Origin: Haloarchaeobius sp. HME9146
GTDB taxonomy: Archaea > Halobacteriota > Halobacteria > Halobacteriales > Natrialbaceae
DNA length: 64,000 nt
Reading direction: 5' to 3'
Assembly: GCF_025399835.1 (NCBI RefSeq)
Contig: NZ_JAODVR010000001.1
Coordinates: 930,001 to 994,000 of the forward strand
Shown here: positions 25,101-34,125 of the stretch, piece after piece
Layout of the letters: each line of letters opens with the position of its first letter
How positions within the stretch are numbered: the stretch's first letter is position 1
Translations under genes and position numbers: made by a program
The notes under the pieces: model-generated
Database searches by the model: none
Told to the model about the DNA's origin: nothing
What the model saw: the letters and a program-made list of their open reading frames with translations, nothing else

Positions 25101-26582
25101 TTACTCCCGGTTGCGCTGGCGGAGGAGTCGTGCCCCGGCCAGCCCCGCACCGGCGAGCGTCGCGAGGATACCGAAGCCCGGCGTGGCGCTGGTCGACGCG
25201 TCGTCTTCAGTGGTCGGTGCCTCGGTGGCCGTGGCTGTCGGGGTCGGGGTCGCCGTCTCGGTCGGCGTGGGCGTCGGGGTCGCGGTGGCAGTCGTCTCCG
25301 TCGTCATCGGCCGGTCCTCGCCCCACCACACGTCGGTCGGTACCTCGTCCATCTCGCCGGCGGTGTCGGGGAACGTCACGAGGCCCTCTGCGTTGACGCT
25401 CCCGACCTTGTGCGCCGAGGCCACGTAGAACTCGCCGTCGACGGCGGTCCGGGCGGTCCAGAACGCGTAGGTGCCGGGGTCGGCCCACCACGCGATGCGC
25501 TCGGGGTTCTCGGGGTCCGACACGTCGTGGACCGTCACGCCGCCCTGGTACCAGCTGGTGTAGAGGCGGTCACCCCGAATCTCGAAGTTGTGCGCGGTCG
25601 TCCACGTCCCGTTCCGGTAGGTGTTGCTCACCGAGTTCGGCGCGTCGATAGCCGACAGCTTCTGCGGGTTCGCGGGGTCGCTGATGTCGAAGAGTTCGAG
25701 GCCGGACGGGCCGCCCTCGTCGTCGTCCGGGTTGGTGTCCCAGGACTCGCCGCCTTCGACCATGATGCTGGCGTCGTCGTTCACCGTGACGTAGTGGTCG
25801 TTCCCGAGCGGTTCGAGGTACTTCGACTGGCTCAGCTCGTCGAGTTCGGCACGGGTGTAATCACCCTTCCGCCCGACGAAGGAGGGGTTCGCCGGGTCGC
25901 TCACGTCGACCAGGAACACGCCCGCGTCCCAGTAGGCGCAGTAGGCGATGCCGTCCTGGACGTACAGGTCGTGGAGGACCGTGTTCGGGGGAATCTCCGC
26001 CCACTCGTCCGACCAGTCGCCGGGGTTCCACGTCGCGAGGCGCTCGAACGACGAGCCGGAGACGTCGATGATGTCGAGGTCGTAGCCGCCGGTGAGGTAG
26101 GCCACACCGTCGACCAGGTGGGAGTTGTGGTTACCGTGGCTGGGCGTCTCGAACCAGTCGCCGACCTGCTCGGGGTTGGCCGGGTCGGAGACGTCGAACA
26201 CGAAGATACCCCGGGGACCGCCGTTCTGTGCGGCCGTCGGGACCAGCACGCGGTCGTTCTCGTACTTCACGTCGAGGACCTCCCGTACGCTGTCCCCGTC
26301 CGGGTCGGTGAGGCCGGCGGCGTCACCCAGTATCGAGAGGTCGCTCGGGTCGGAGATATCGACCGAGACGAACCCGGAGCCGACCGCGACGTAGGCGACG
26401 GTGGCGTCTTCGTTCACGACGGCCTCGGCCGCGCCGTCGAGTTCGATGCTGTCGAGGGGTTCGTAGCCGGCCTGTTGGTCGGTCGCGCCAGCTGCTGCAC
26501 CGCCGAGCAGCGGGAGCGCGAGCGCACCGGCACCGGCTCGCAGCAGTGTCCGTCTATCGATTCGTGAGGGGGACTCGTCCAT
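25101..26582 (-). CDS. LVIVD-repeat beta-propeller surface protein, Tat signal and PGF-CTERM (copy 1)
   Basis: A 493-residue protein starting at ATG 26582; the frame is open into the neighbouring gene but the Tat signal (RIDRRTLLRAGAGALALPLLGG) fixes the start. Repeats of the LVIVD type run through residues 60-410: VSVDISDPSDL, VFDVSDPANPEQVGDW, LDIIDVSGSSFERL, VFLVDVSDPANPSFVG, LELFDISDPANPQKL, VTVHDVSDPENPERIAWW. They should form a seven- or eight-bladed propeller. A Thr/Pro-rich stalk (TETTATATPTPTPTETATPT) and a PGF-CTERM (TPGFGILATLAGAGLAG...RQRNRE) follow. It is probably lipid-anchored on the outside, with unknown binding partner. It is a paralogue of the gene 68 nt upstream in the same direction. 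Confidence 0.9.
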   Translation of the reverse strand: MDESPSRIDRRTLLRAGAGALALPLLGGAAAGATDQQAGYEPLDSIELDGAAEAVVNEDATVAYVAVGSGFVSVDISDPSDLSILGDAAGLTDPDGDSVREVLDVKYENDRVLVPTAAQNGGPRGIFVFDVSDPANPEQVGDWFETPSHGNHNSHLVDGVAYLTGGYDLDIIDVSGSSFERLATWNPGDWSDEWAEIPPNTVLHDLYVQDGIAYCAYWDAGVFLVDVSDPANPSFVGRKGDYTRAELDELSQSKYLEPLGNDHYVTVNDDASIMVEGGESWDTNPDDDEGGPSGLELFDISDPANPQKLSAIDAPNSVSNTYRNGTWTTAHNFEIRGDRLYTSWYQGGVTVHDVSDPENPERIAWWADPGTYAFWTARTAVDGEFYVASAHKVGSVNAEGLVTFPDTAGEMDEVPTDVWWGEDRPMTTETTATATPTPTPTETATPTPTATATEAPTTEDDASTSATPGFGILATLAGAGLAGARLLRQRNRE

Positions 26583-26650
26583 GGTCCGGGTGACCCCTGT
26601 AGAAAGATAAATCTGTCCGAACCCCTGTGAAAGATACTGATTTTCGACTG

Positions 26651-28201
26651 TCAGTCGTCCCGTCGGCGGCGGAACCGGGCCGCGCCGAGCCCGAGGCCGG
26701 CGACCGTCGCGAGGATGCCGAAGCCAGGGGTACTGCCTTCGCTGTCGGCCGCGGTGCCGGTCGGGGTCGCCGTGTCGGTGTCCGCCTGGGTCGTGGTCGT
26801 CTCGGTCGGGTCGCTTGTCGTGGGCTGGGCCGTCGTCTGCTCGGTCGTGGTCGGCTGGGCCGTCGTGGTGGTCGTCTGTGACTCCTTGCTCACGTAGTCG
26901 GGCCAGTCGCTCTCGGTGACGATGCTCGTGTTCGAGGGCGCAGTGAACACACCCGGCGGGTCCGCCATCTCGCCGGCGGTGTCGGGGAACGTCATGAGGC
27001 CACCCGTGGTGTCCTGGCCGGGGCCCATGTTGCCGGCGACGAAGAAGTCGCGGTCGCCCGCGGCCTTCGCGCCCCAGAACTGCGTCGACTCGGGGTCGCG
27101 CCACCAGGTGATGCGTTCCGGGCTGGCGGGGTCCGAGACGTCGTGGATCATCACGCCGCCGTAGTACCAGCTGGTGTAGAGGCGACCGTCGCGCACGTCG
27201 AAGTTGTGGGAGGTGGTGAACTTCCCCTGGAAGCTCTCGTCGGCGGAGCCGGGGGCGCGGATGGTCGTGAGCTCCTCGGGGTTGGTCTTGTCGCTGATGT
27301 CCCAGACGTCGATACCGGAGGCCCCACGGGTCTCGTCGTCCGGGTGCATGTCCCAGGACTCGGCACCGATGTACAGCGTCTCCGCGTCGTCGTCGACCGT
27401 GACGTAGTGGTTGTTGCCCGCCGGCTGGATGCCGATACGGCTGAAGTCCTCCTGTTTCAGCTGGGAGAGCTTCGCGGCATCGAGGCCGCCCAGCCGGGAG
27501 ACGACCTCGGGGTTGGCTTTGTCCGAGATGTCGACGATGAACGTCCCGGCTTCCCAGTTCGCGAAGTAGGCGTAGTCACCCTGCACGTACAGGTCGTGCA
27601 GGCTGCGGAGCCAGCCGTGGACGTCTTGCCACTTCTCGTCGTGGTCGATGATGCCGAACTCGCTGACCTCGCTGAAGCTGTCCTCGGACACGTCGAAGAT
27701 GCGCATCGTCTCGCGGTCGAAGTCGCTCCGGGTGAGGTAGGCGTGGCCGTCTGCGAGGAACGAGTTGTGGATGGGGTGGTCGACCTTCTGCACCGCGAGC
27801 TGTTCCGGGTTCGCGGGGTCGGACACGTCGTACAGCAGGGCGGCCTTGACGAGCTTGTCGCGGCTCGGGCCGTTGGGACCGACAACGAGCAGGCGGTCAC
27901 CGTCGGCCTTCACGTCGGCGACCATCTTCATCGGGCCGTTCTCGGCGTCGGCGAGGAGGTCGCGCTGCTCGGACACGACGGTGGGGCTCGCCGGGTCGGT
28001 CACGTCGACGGCGGCGAAGCCGCTGCCGGCGGCGACGTAGGCGGTCTTCCCGTCGTCGCTGACGGTCACTTCCTGGGTCCCGTCGACGGTAGCACTGCCG
28101 AGAGGAGCGTACGATTCGGTAGGGAGGGCGGTTGCGACGGAGCCGACGGCGCTCGCCGCGAGCACGCCGGCACCCGTTCGCAGGACGTCTCTGCGTCGCA
28201 T
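26651..28201 (-). CDS. LVIVD-repeat beta-propeller surface protein, Tat signal and PGF-CTERM (copy 2)
   Basis: A 516-residue paralogue of the downstream protein with the same order. The Tat signal is MRRRDVLRTGAGVLAAS. LVIVD blades include FAAVDVTDPASPTVV, LLYDVSDPANPEQLAV, TFIVDISDKANPEVVSRLGG, IDVWDISDKTNPEELTTI and VMIHDVSDPASPERITWW. A Thr/Gln stalk and a PGF-CTERM helix (TPGFGILATVAGLGLGAARF) follow. Both proteins share HxxHDLYVQ-, NNHYVTVDDDA- and HNFDVRDGRLYTSWYYGGV-type motifs rich in His, Asp and Trp. Metal binding or catalysis in the propeller core is therefore possible. The pair looks like a tandem duplication within one operon. Confidence 0.9.
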   Translation of the reverse strand: MRRRDVLRTGAGVLAASAVGSVATALPTESYAPLGSATVDGTQEVTVSDDGKTAYVAAGSGFAAVDVTDPASPTVVSEQRDLLADAENGPMKMVADVKADGDRLLVVGPNGPSRDKLVKAALLYDVSDPANPEQLAVQKVDHPIHNSFLADGHAYLTRSDFDRETMRIFDVSEDSFSEVSEFGIIDHDEKWQDVHGWLRSLHDLYVQGDYAYFANWEAGTFIVDISDKANPEVVSRLGGLDAAKLSQLKQEDFSRIGIQPAGNNHYVTVDDDAETLYIGAESWDMHPDDETRGASGIDVWDISDKTNPEELTTIRAPGSADESFQGKFTTSHNFDVRDGRLYTSWYYGGVMIHDVSDPASPERITWWRDPESTQFWGAKAAGDRDFFVAGNMGPGQDTTGGLMTFPDTAGEMADPPGVFTAPSNTSIVTESDWPDYVSKESQTTTTTAQPTTTEQTTAQPTTSDPTETTTTQADTDTATPTGTAADSEGSTPGFGILATVAGLGLGAARFRRRRDD

Positions 28202-28308
28202 ACCGCCACGGACGATTTGTGCACCTGAAAAACTGCTGTAATGTAAGTCGCTGTTTGTGTTATGGGCTCACACGATTCCGGGTGCCGAGCCTGTCGGTTC
28301 CCCGGTGG

Positions 28309-29286
28309 CTACCGCCGGAGCTTGGACCGGTCGCCGGTCCCCGCGGTCAGGGCGCTGGCGAGTGCCCCCTTGACGACGACGTCGTCGCCGAGGGTGGTCA
28401 GCTGGATGTCGGGGACGTTCGTCATCACCATGTCGTCGACCCGCTCGCGGATGGGATCGAGCACCATCTCGGTGTTGTTGAGCGCGACCGCGCCGCCGAT
28501 GTAGACGACGATGGGTGCGAACGAGTGGACGACGTTGGTGACGCCGATGGCGTTCCAGTGCGAGAACTGGTCGACGACGTGGCTGGCGAACTCGTCGTCG
28601 TGGGCGTGTTCGAACACGTCTTTCGCGGAGAAATCGGGGTCGTCGAGTGGCAGGGCCGTTTCGAATTCGGGGTCGTCGTCGGCGAGAAGTCGGGCGTAGC
28701 GTGGAATGTTGTTTCCAGAACAGTACGCCTCCCAGTGTCCGTCTTTGCCACAGCCGCAGGTGAGTCGTCCCTGTGGGTCGACGACGTAGTGCCCGACCTC
28801 ACCGGCGTTCCCGTCCCAGCCGTCGACGACCTTGCCGTCGATGCAGACACCCGCGCCGATACCCGAGGAGATGGTGATGTACACCATGTCGTCGGGGTTG
28901 CGGTCGGCGAAGAAGCGCTGGCCGATACAGCCGGCGTTGGTGTCGTTGTGGAGGTAGACGCGCTCGGAGTCGACGAGCTGCTCGACCGGGCCCGTCAGGG
29001 GAACGCGCTCGACGGTGTCGGGCAGGTTCGGGGGGTTCTCGAGGGTGCCCTGGGCGAGGTCGAGCGGCCCGGCCGCACCGATACCCGTCGCGTAGACGTC
29101 GGTCGGCTCGACGCCGGCGTCCGCGCAGGCCCGGCGGAGCGTGTCGAGGACGGCCTCCGTCACGTCGATGCCGGTCGGTCCCTGTGGCGTCTTCGTGCGA
29201 TACGAGCCGATGATTCGCGCGTCGTCGTCGCCGACGACGGCTCGGACGTTCGTCGCGCCGAGGTCGACGCCCGCGTACGTGGCCAT
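28309..29286 (-). CDS. ROK family sugar kinase (glucokinase-like)
   Basis: A 325-residue protein. It starts at ATG 29286, which is supported by a TATA sequence 28 nt upstream. The N-terminal phosphate-binding motif is DLGATNVRAVVGDDD (about 8-22). The ISSGIGAGVCIDGKVVDGWDGNAGEVGHYVVDP stretch contains the catalytic and second ATP-binding region and the ExGH motif. The ROK zinc site CGCGKDGHWEAYCS follows. ROK kinases phosphorylate hexoses; the archaeal glucokinase of halophiles belongs here, so glucokinase is the best guess. There is no helix-turn-helix, so it is an enzyme and not a ROK repressor. Confidence 0.88.
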   Translation of the reverse strand: MATYAGVDLGATNVRAVVGDDDARIIGSYRTKTPQGPTGIDVTEAVLDTLRRACADAGVEPTDVYATGIGAAGPLDLAQGTLENPPNLPDTVERVPLTGPVEQLVDSERVYLHNDTNAGCIGQRFFADRNPDDMVYITISSGIGAGVCIDGKVVDGWDGNAGEVGHYVVDPQGRLTCGCGKDGHWEAYCSGNNIPRYARLLADDDPEFETALPLDDPDFSAKDVFEHAHDDEFASHVVDQFSHWNAIGVTNVVHSFAPIVVYIGGAVALNNTEMVLDPIRERVDDMVMTNVPDIQLTTLGDDVVVKGALASALTAGTGDRSKLRR

Positions 29287-29310
29287 TGAATGGGACACGG
29301 ACGGGCGGAC

Positions 29311-29317
29311 ACTTAAT
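29311..29317 (-). promoter_or_regulatory. TATA box of the ROK kinase gene
   Basis: ATTAAGT on the minus strand lies about 28 nt before the ATG at 29286. It supports that start. Confidence 0.5.
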
Positions 29318-29366
29318 TCGTTAGATTTACTCGCGAATGAGTACGGGAACCCGTCACATTCCCGGC

Positions 29367-30047
29367 TCAGTCGCCGGACCGCGAGGGAAGCCGCGGGATT
29401 AGCCACGAGAGGAACGCGTCCTCGCTGCGGGTCTGGAGCCAGACGGTGCCGGGCCCTTCGAAGTCGACGACGAGCCCTTCACCCGAGAACAGGGTGGACT
29501 TCAGGCCGCCGACGCGGCGGACGTCCCAGCTGGTCGTGCCCTCGAAGGCGACGATGTGACCGGAGTCGATGGTGTAGCGCTCGCCCGCGGCGAGTTCGAC
29601 CGGTTCGACCGCGCCGTAGCTGGACATGAACACGGGGCCCTCGCCCGTGAGTTCGAGGAGGAAGAAGCCTTCCCCGCCGAGGAAGGACCGACCGCCGCCG
29701 AAGGTCGTGTCGACGGAGAGTGAGGGGTCCGAGGCGAGGTACGAGCCGGCCTGGACGTACAGCGTCTCGCCGGTCAGTTCGTGAGCGACCACGTCGCCGG
29801 GCAGGGCAGGCGCGAGGGTGACGTGCCCGGGCTGCTCCGCGGTGTAGGTGTTGCGGAAGAACGACTCGCCGCCGAGGACCGAGCGCTTGACGCTCTTGAA
29901 CAGGCCGCCCTCGCCGCGGCTCGTGTTGATGCTCATGCCGTCTGTGTGCGAGACCAGTGCGCCGGCCTCGGCCATCAGGGACTCAACGGTCGTGAGGTCG
30001 ACGTCGAGCAGGGCGAAGGAGGGACGGTTTCGAATCTCGTATTCCAT
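29367..30047 (-). CDS. AIM24 family protein (TIGR00266 type)
   Basis: A 226-residue beta-barrel-like protein. It begins MEYEIRNRPSFALLDVDL and runs through ESLMAEAGALVSHTDGMSINTS, FRNTYTAEQPGHVTLAPALPGDVV, and a C-terminal repeat of the same fold (GEGFFLLELTGEGPVFMSSYG...YTIDSGHIVAFE). This is the tryptophan-RNA-binding-attenuator-like AIM24 fold found across all domains of life. The mitochondrial member affects inner-membrane organisation; the prokaryotic role is unknown. An ATATATC sequence upstream on the minus strand is its likely TATA box. Confidence 0.9.
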   Translation of the reverse strand: MEYEIRNRPSFALLDVDLTTVESLMAEAGALVSHTDGMSINTSRGEGGLFKSVKRSVLGGESFFRNTYTAEQPGHVTLAPALPGDVVAHELTGETLYVQAGSYLASDPSLSVDTTFGGGRSFLGGEGFFLLELTGEGPVFMSSYGAVEPVELAAGERYTIDSGHIVAFEGTTSWDVRRVGGLKSTLFSGEGLVVDFEGPGTVWLQTRSEDAFLSWLIPRLPSRSGD

Positions 30048-30127
30048 GGCGGAGTAATCGCTTCACAGATATATCTCCCAATCGGTGTGTGCGACATCCT
30101 CAGGCATGTCGACGTACTACACGGTAC

Positions 30128-30544
30128 ATGGACCAGCCAGACCTGACAGACGTCGAGATAGACGCGCTCCACCGGACCGAACTCGCTCTGGAGTGGCTCC
30201 GGCGGGCCCACGGACACCTGCTGGAGTTCCATCACGGTATCGGGCACGCCATGGACCACCTCGACGCCGCCGAGGAACTCCTCCGCGAGAGCGGGCACAC
30301 CGACCTCGCGGACGAGATTCGTGACCAGCACCTCCCTCGCGGCGTCATCGACCACGGCCCGACGCCGGAGGAGGGCGACCGCTGGTCCTACGACGTCGTG
30401 GAGACGTTCGAGGCCGGGTTCCTCGCGGACATGGTCGGCTTCGAGTCGCGAACCAGGAACGAGGTGGCCGACGGGAAGCGACACGTCGCCGAGCGCCGGC
30501 AGGAACGCGAGTGGCGCGAGCGGGCTAGTCGCGGACGAACGTGA
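30128..30544 (+). CDS. Hypothetical helical protein
   Basis: A 138-residue acidic, helical protein starting at ATG 30128 (MDQPDLTDVEIDAL). The His-rich helix (HGHLLEFHHGIGHAMDHLDAAEELL) is notable and could bind metal, but the spacing does not match a family I know. The end is Arg/Glu-rich (RHVAERRQEREWRERA). Its last 20 bases overlap the 3' end of the convergent UspA gene. Confidence 0.7.
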   Translation: MDQPDLTDVEIDALHRTELALEWLRRAHGHLLEFHHGIGHAMDHLDAAEELLRESGHTDLADEIRDQHLPRGVIDHGPTPEEGDRWSYDVVETFEAGFLADMVGFESRTRNEVADGKRHVAERRQEREWRERASRGRT

Positions 30545-30971
30545 CCGGGCACGGGGCCGACAGCATCACTTCCTGCGCGGTCGAGCCGAAGACGGCCTTC
30601 CCGGTCGGCGAGCGCTTGCGGCCCGCGACGTACACGCGGTCGGCGGAGACGGACTCGGCGACGTCGACGATGGCGCGGCCGTGGTCACCGACGGCACCTC
30701 TGACCGAGTAGTCGACGGCGGCGTCGTCGAGGTGGGTCGTGAGGTCGCGGATGGTCGCCTGTCGGCTCGCGACCTCGTCGGGGGTCGCGTCGTTCGGGTT
30801 CGCGAAGTCGAGGCGGTCGCGGGTGCTGTCGTACTCGTCCTCGGTGAAGGCGTGGGTCAGCACGACCGACGCACCGGTCGGGTCGGCGACTTCGACGACC
30901 GATTCTGCGAGTCGTTCCGTGCGGTCGCCGTCGCTCGGGCCGACGGCGAGCACGATGGTCTGGATGGACAT
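30525..30971 (-). CDS. Universal stress protein (UspA family)
   Basis: A 148-residue single Usp domain. The first strand is IQTIVLAVGPSDGD. The C-terminal part has VSADRVYVAGRKRSPTGKAVFGSTAQEVMLSAPCPVTFVRD, containing the G-x2-G-x9-G-S type ATP-binding signature (here GRKRSPTGKAVFGS). It is thus probably an ATP-binding Usp. The genome context gives no partner. Confidence 0.92.
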   Translation of the reverse strand: MSIQTIVLAVGPSDGDRTERLAESVVEVADPTGASVVLTHAFTEDEYDSTRDRLDFANPNDATPDEVASRQATIRDLTTHLDDAAVDYSVRGAVGDHGRAIVDVAESVSADRVYVAGRKRSPTGKAVFGSTAQEVMLSAPCPVTFVRD

Positions 30972-31078
30972 GGAACGTCCTGGTCACCGGAGCCAGTAAA
31001 AACTTCTGGAAATTTACTCGCTTCTGAAGAAAATTCTTGGAACGACTCGTTATGGGGCTCCGGGGCCAACGCATCGAC

Positions 31079-31819
31079 ATGATTCGACCCGACCTCACCG
31101 ACCAGGTCGCACTCGTCACGGGGAGCGCGAAGGGCCTCGGCCGCGAACTCCTCCTCGCCATCGCCGAGTGCGGTGCCAGCGTCGCCGTCCACTACCGCAC
31201 CAGCGGTGACGAGGCCGAGACGGTCGCCGAACTCGCTCGTGAGTGCGGCGCACCCGGCGTCACGACCGTCCAGGCCGACGTGACCGACCCCGACGACGTG
31301 GCGGCACTGTTCGATGCGGTCGAGGCCGACCTCGGAACCGTCGACGTCCTCGTGAACAACGTCGGCGCGTTCGCCCCCCGGCACTGGTCCGACATCGACT
31401 ATGGGACCTGGCAGACCGTCTTCCAGACCAACGTCGACGCAACCTTCCTGACCTGTCGGCGCGCCATCCCCGCCATGCGCGAGCAGGCGTACGGCCGCAT
31501 CGTCAACGTCGGCTATGCGTCCAGCGAGAAGGGACTCGTCAACCCGAAGAACGCGCCCTATTTCATGGCCAAGGCGGGCGTCCTGATGTTCACCCGGATG
31601 CTCGCCGCCGACACCCAGGACGACGGTATCACGGTCAACGCCATCTCGCCCTACGTCATCGAGAACTCCGACGAGTTCCCCGACGAACTCCCGCGGGGGA
31701 GAGCCGCCAGTTACGCCGACATGGAGCAGGCCATGCTGTTCTTCCTCGACGAGGACTCGGACTACATTAGCGGCGAGAACGTCGAGGTCGACGGCGGCTG
31801 GCTGCCCGAGAAGGTGTAG
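31079..31819 (+). CDS. Short-chain dehydrogenase/reductase
   Basis: A 246-residue classical SDR. The start is ATG 31079 (MIRPDLTDQVALVTG); an upstream ATG adds 14 residues without family support. Cofactor motif TGSAKGLG is at 14-21, NNVG at 93-96, and the catalytic Ser148 (YASSE), Tyr161 and Lys165 (YxxxK) are present. Arg40 after the second strand suggests NADPH preference. The C-terminus SGENVEVDGGW is typical of the 3-oxoacyl-ACP-reductase-like branch. Substrate unknown. Confidence 0.9.
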   Translation: MIRPDLTDQVALVTGSAKGLGRELLLAIAECGASVAVHYRTSGDEAETVAELARECGAPGVTTVQADVTDPDDVAALFDAVEADLGTVDVLVNNVGAFAPRHWSDIDYGTWQTVFQTNVDATFLTCRRAIPAMREQAYGRIVNVGYASSEKGLVNPKNAPYFMAKAGVLMFTRMLAADTQDDGITVNAISPYVIENSDEFPDELPRGRAASYADMEQAMLFFLDEDSDYISGENVEVDGGWLPEKV

Positions 31820-31919
31820 GCCGGAGGCCCGGCGACGCAACCACACCGGTGGTAGTTTTCACCCGAACCGGAGTCAGTTTCATGTGTACCCACCCCCATC
31901 GTTGGGGTGACACGTCGTA

Positions 31920-34115
31920 ATGAGTGCGCGAACCGGGGTGCTATGGATCGAGGGGGCGGCAGGGGAGTCGCCCCTGTCCGACCAGCCCGCGGTCCGCGTT
32001 CACGAGGCCGCCGACCGGGCCGAGGCGGCCGCCACACTCGCGTCGGCCCGGGTTGATTGCATCGTCTGTCCACAGGCCCGTGAGGGCCTCACCGGGCTCG
32101 CACTGCTCGAACGACTCGGCACCTCGCACCCGAACGTCCCGAGCGTCCTGGTCTCCGAGACGCCCGACGACGACCTGGCGACTGCGGTCGCGAGCGGTGC
32201 CATCACGGAGTACCTCCCGCTGGCCATCTGGGAGGACCCCGGCGCACGCCTCGCGGACCGGGTCCACGCGCTCGCCGACGCGCACGACCCGACCCGACCC
32301 GACGAACGGACCCTCTCGGGGCTGCTCGCGACGGCCCGGGAGCTGATGACGACGCGGGCACCCGCCGACATCGCGAGCGTCGTCGCCGACGCCGCGAGCG
32401 AGATTCTCGAGTACGAGAGCGCCGCGGTCTGGCTCGTCGACGACCACGAGGAGGTGTTGCGACTCGCCGCTGGCTCGGACGTCGCGAACTACGGTGTGGG
32501 GTCGGGACCCGTCGGCTCGGTGTTCGAGTCCGGCGAACCGACCGTCCACGAGACCGACGAGGGGGCGACGATGTACTATCCGCTGGGCGACCACGGCGTC
32601 ATGGCCGTCACCGCCGACAGCGTCCGGGCGATGGAGGACGCCGACGTCCAGCTCGCGGAGATACTCGCGGCCAACGCTTCCGCCGCGTTCGGCCGTGCTG
32701 CTCGCGAACAGGCACTCGAACTCTACCAGACTGTCGTCGACAACGTCCGTGAGATGGTGTACGTCCTCGACGAGGACGGCCGGGTCGTCCTGGCCAGCCA
32801 GCAGATCGTCGACGCGGCGGGGTACGACCGTGACGAGATCGTCGGCAAACACGTCTCGAAGTTCTTCACGCCCGACGGCCTCGAGAAGGGGACCAGGGTC
32901 ATCACCGAGATGCTCGCCGAGGACGAGCCCGGGAACCGGACCTACCGGACCGAGGCGATTCAGGCCGACGGGACGACGATTCCCGTCGAGATAGAGCTCT
33001 CGCTGTTGCCGACGGAGAACGGCGAGTTTCGGGGGACCATCGGCGCGATCCGGGACATCTCCGACCTCGTCGAGACCGAAGAGCGACTGGAACACGAGCG
33101 CGACCGCTTCCGGTCGCTGTTCCGGCACATCCCCGACCCGGTCGTCGACACCTGTTTCGAGGGCGGCGAACCCATCATCGAGGGTGTCAACCCGGCGTTC
33201 GAACGCGTCTTCGGCCACGACGCGGCCGACGTCATCGGCTCGTCCGTCAACGACGTCCTCGTCCCGGCCGGCGACGAGGCGGGCGGGCGCGAACTGGACC
33301 GCCAGACGCTTGATGAGGCCCCGACCTCGGCCGAGGTCCGGCGCGAGACCGCCGACGGCGAGCGCTTCTTCCTGTTCCGGGGCATCCCCTACCGGGCCGG
33401 CGACCAGGAGACCCACGCGTTCGGCATCTACACCGACATCACCGACCAGCGCGACCGCGAGCGCCACCTGCAGGTGCTCCACCGGGTGCTCCGGCACAAC
33501 CTCCGGACGGACATGGGCGTCGTCATCGGCTACCTCGGTGAACTCGAGGGTGAACTGGACGACGAGGACCAGCTCGCGCTCATCGAGCGCGTCACCGACC
33601 GGGCCGAGGACGCCGCCCGGCTGGCCGACAAGGTCCACCAGCTCGAACAGGTCATCCGGCGCGACTCCGACCTGAACCCCGAGCCCATCGACGTCACCGA
33701 GCGCGTCGAACCGCTCGTCGACCGGGCCCGCGAGGTCGAGCCGGACGCGACCATCCGCTTCTCGAGCCCATCGGCCTGCGTCGCCTACGCGGACGAACGC
33801 CTCGACCTCGCGGTGGAGAACCTCATCGAGAACAGCATCGAGCACACGCCGAAGGACCAGCCGACCGTCGAGGTGACGGTCGACCGGACACCGGAGTACG
33901 TCGAGATCGGCGTCGCGGACGACGGCCCGGGCATCCCCGAACACGAGCGGGCGTTGCTCACCGGCGACCGCGACGTGACGCGGGTCGAACACGGTGACGG
34001 GCTCGGGCTCTGGGTGGTCAACTGGGTGGCACGGTCGCTCGGCGGCGACGTGCGGTTCGGCGACCCCACGGAGGGGAGCGAGGTCGTGTTACGACTGCGG
34101 CCGGACGATTCCTGA
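31920..34115 (+). CDS. Sensor histidine kinase: degenerate receiver, GAF, two PAS, kinase core
   Basis: A 731-residue soluble signal transducer. Residues about 5-125 resemble a receiver domain, but the phospho-acceptor strand reads VDCIVCPQ, so the usual Asp is missing. Residues about 135-265 are a GAF domain (SVVADAASEILEYESAAVWLVD). Two PAS domains follow at about 270-395 and 400-525, each closing with a PAC motif. The dimerisation helix HRVLRHNLRTDMGVVIGYLGEL supplies the phospho-His (HNLR type). The ATPase domain has N box NLIENSIEHT, G1 DDGPGIP and G2 GDGLGLW. No membrane segments are present, so it senses a cytoplasmic signal. No response regulator is adjacent. A 6-bp hairpin (31891-31909) sits just before its start. 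Confidence 0.92.
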   Translation: MSARTGVLWIEGAAGESPLSDQPAVRVHEAADRAEAAATLASARVDCIVCPQAREGLTGLALLERLGTSHPNVPSVLVSETPDDDLATAVASGAITEYLPLAIWEDPGARLADRVHALADAHDPTRPDERTLSGLLATARELMTTRAPADIASVVADAASEILEYESAAVWLVDDHEEVLRLAAGSDVANYGVGSGPVGSVFESGEPTVHETDEGATMYYPLGDHGVMAVTADSVRAMEDADVQLAEILAANASAAFGRAAREQALELYQTVVDNVREMVYVLDEDGRVVLASQQIVDAAGYDRDEIVGKHVSKFFTPDGLEKGTRVITEMLAEDEPGNRTYRTEAIQADGTTIPVEIELSLLPTENGEFRGTIGAIRDISDLVETEERLEHERDRFRSLFRHIPDPVVDTCFEGGEPIIEGVNPAFERVFGHDAADVIGSSVNDVLVPAGDEAGGRELDRQTLDEAPTSAEVRRETADGERFFLFRGIPYRAGDQETHAFGIYTDITDQRDRERHLQVLHRVLRHNLRTDMGVVIGYLGELEGELDDEDQLALIERVTDRAEDAARLADKVHQLEQVIRRDSDLNPEPIDVTERVEPLVDRAREVEPDATIRFSSPSACVAYADERLDLAVENLIENSIEHTPKDQPTVEVTVDRTPEYVEIGVADDGPGIPEHERALLTGDRDVTRVEHGDGLGLWVVNWVARSLGGDVRFGDPTEGSEVVLRLRPDDS

Positions 34116-34125
34116 GCGACCGGGC

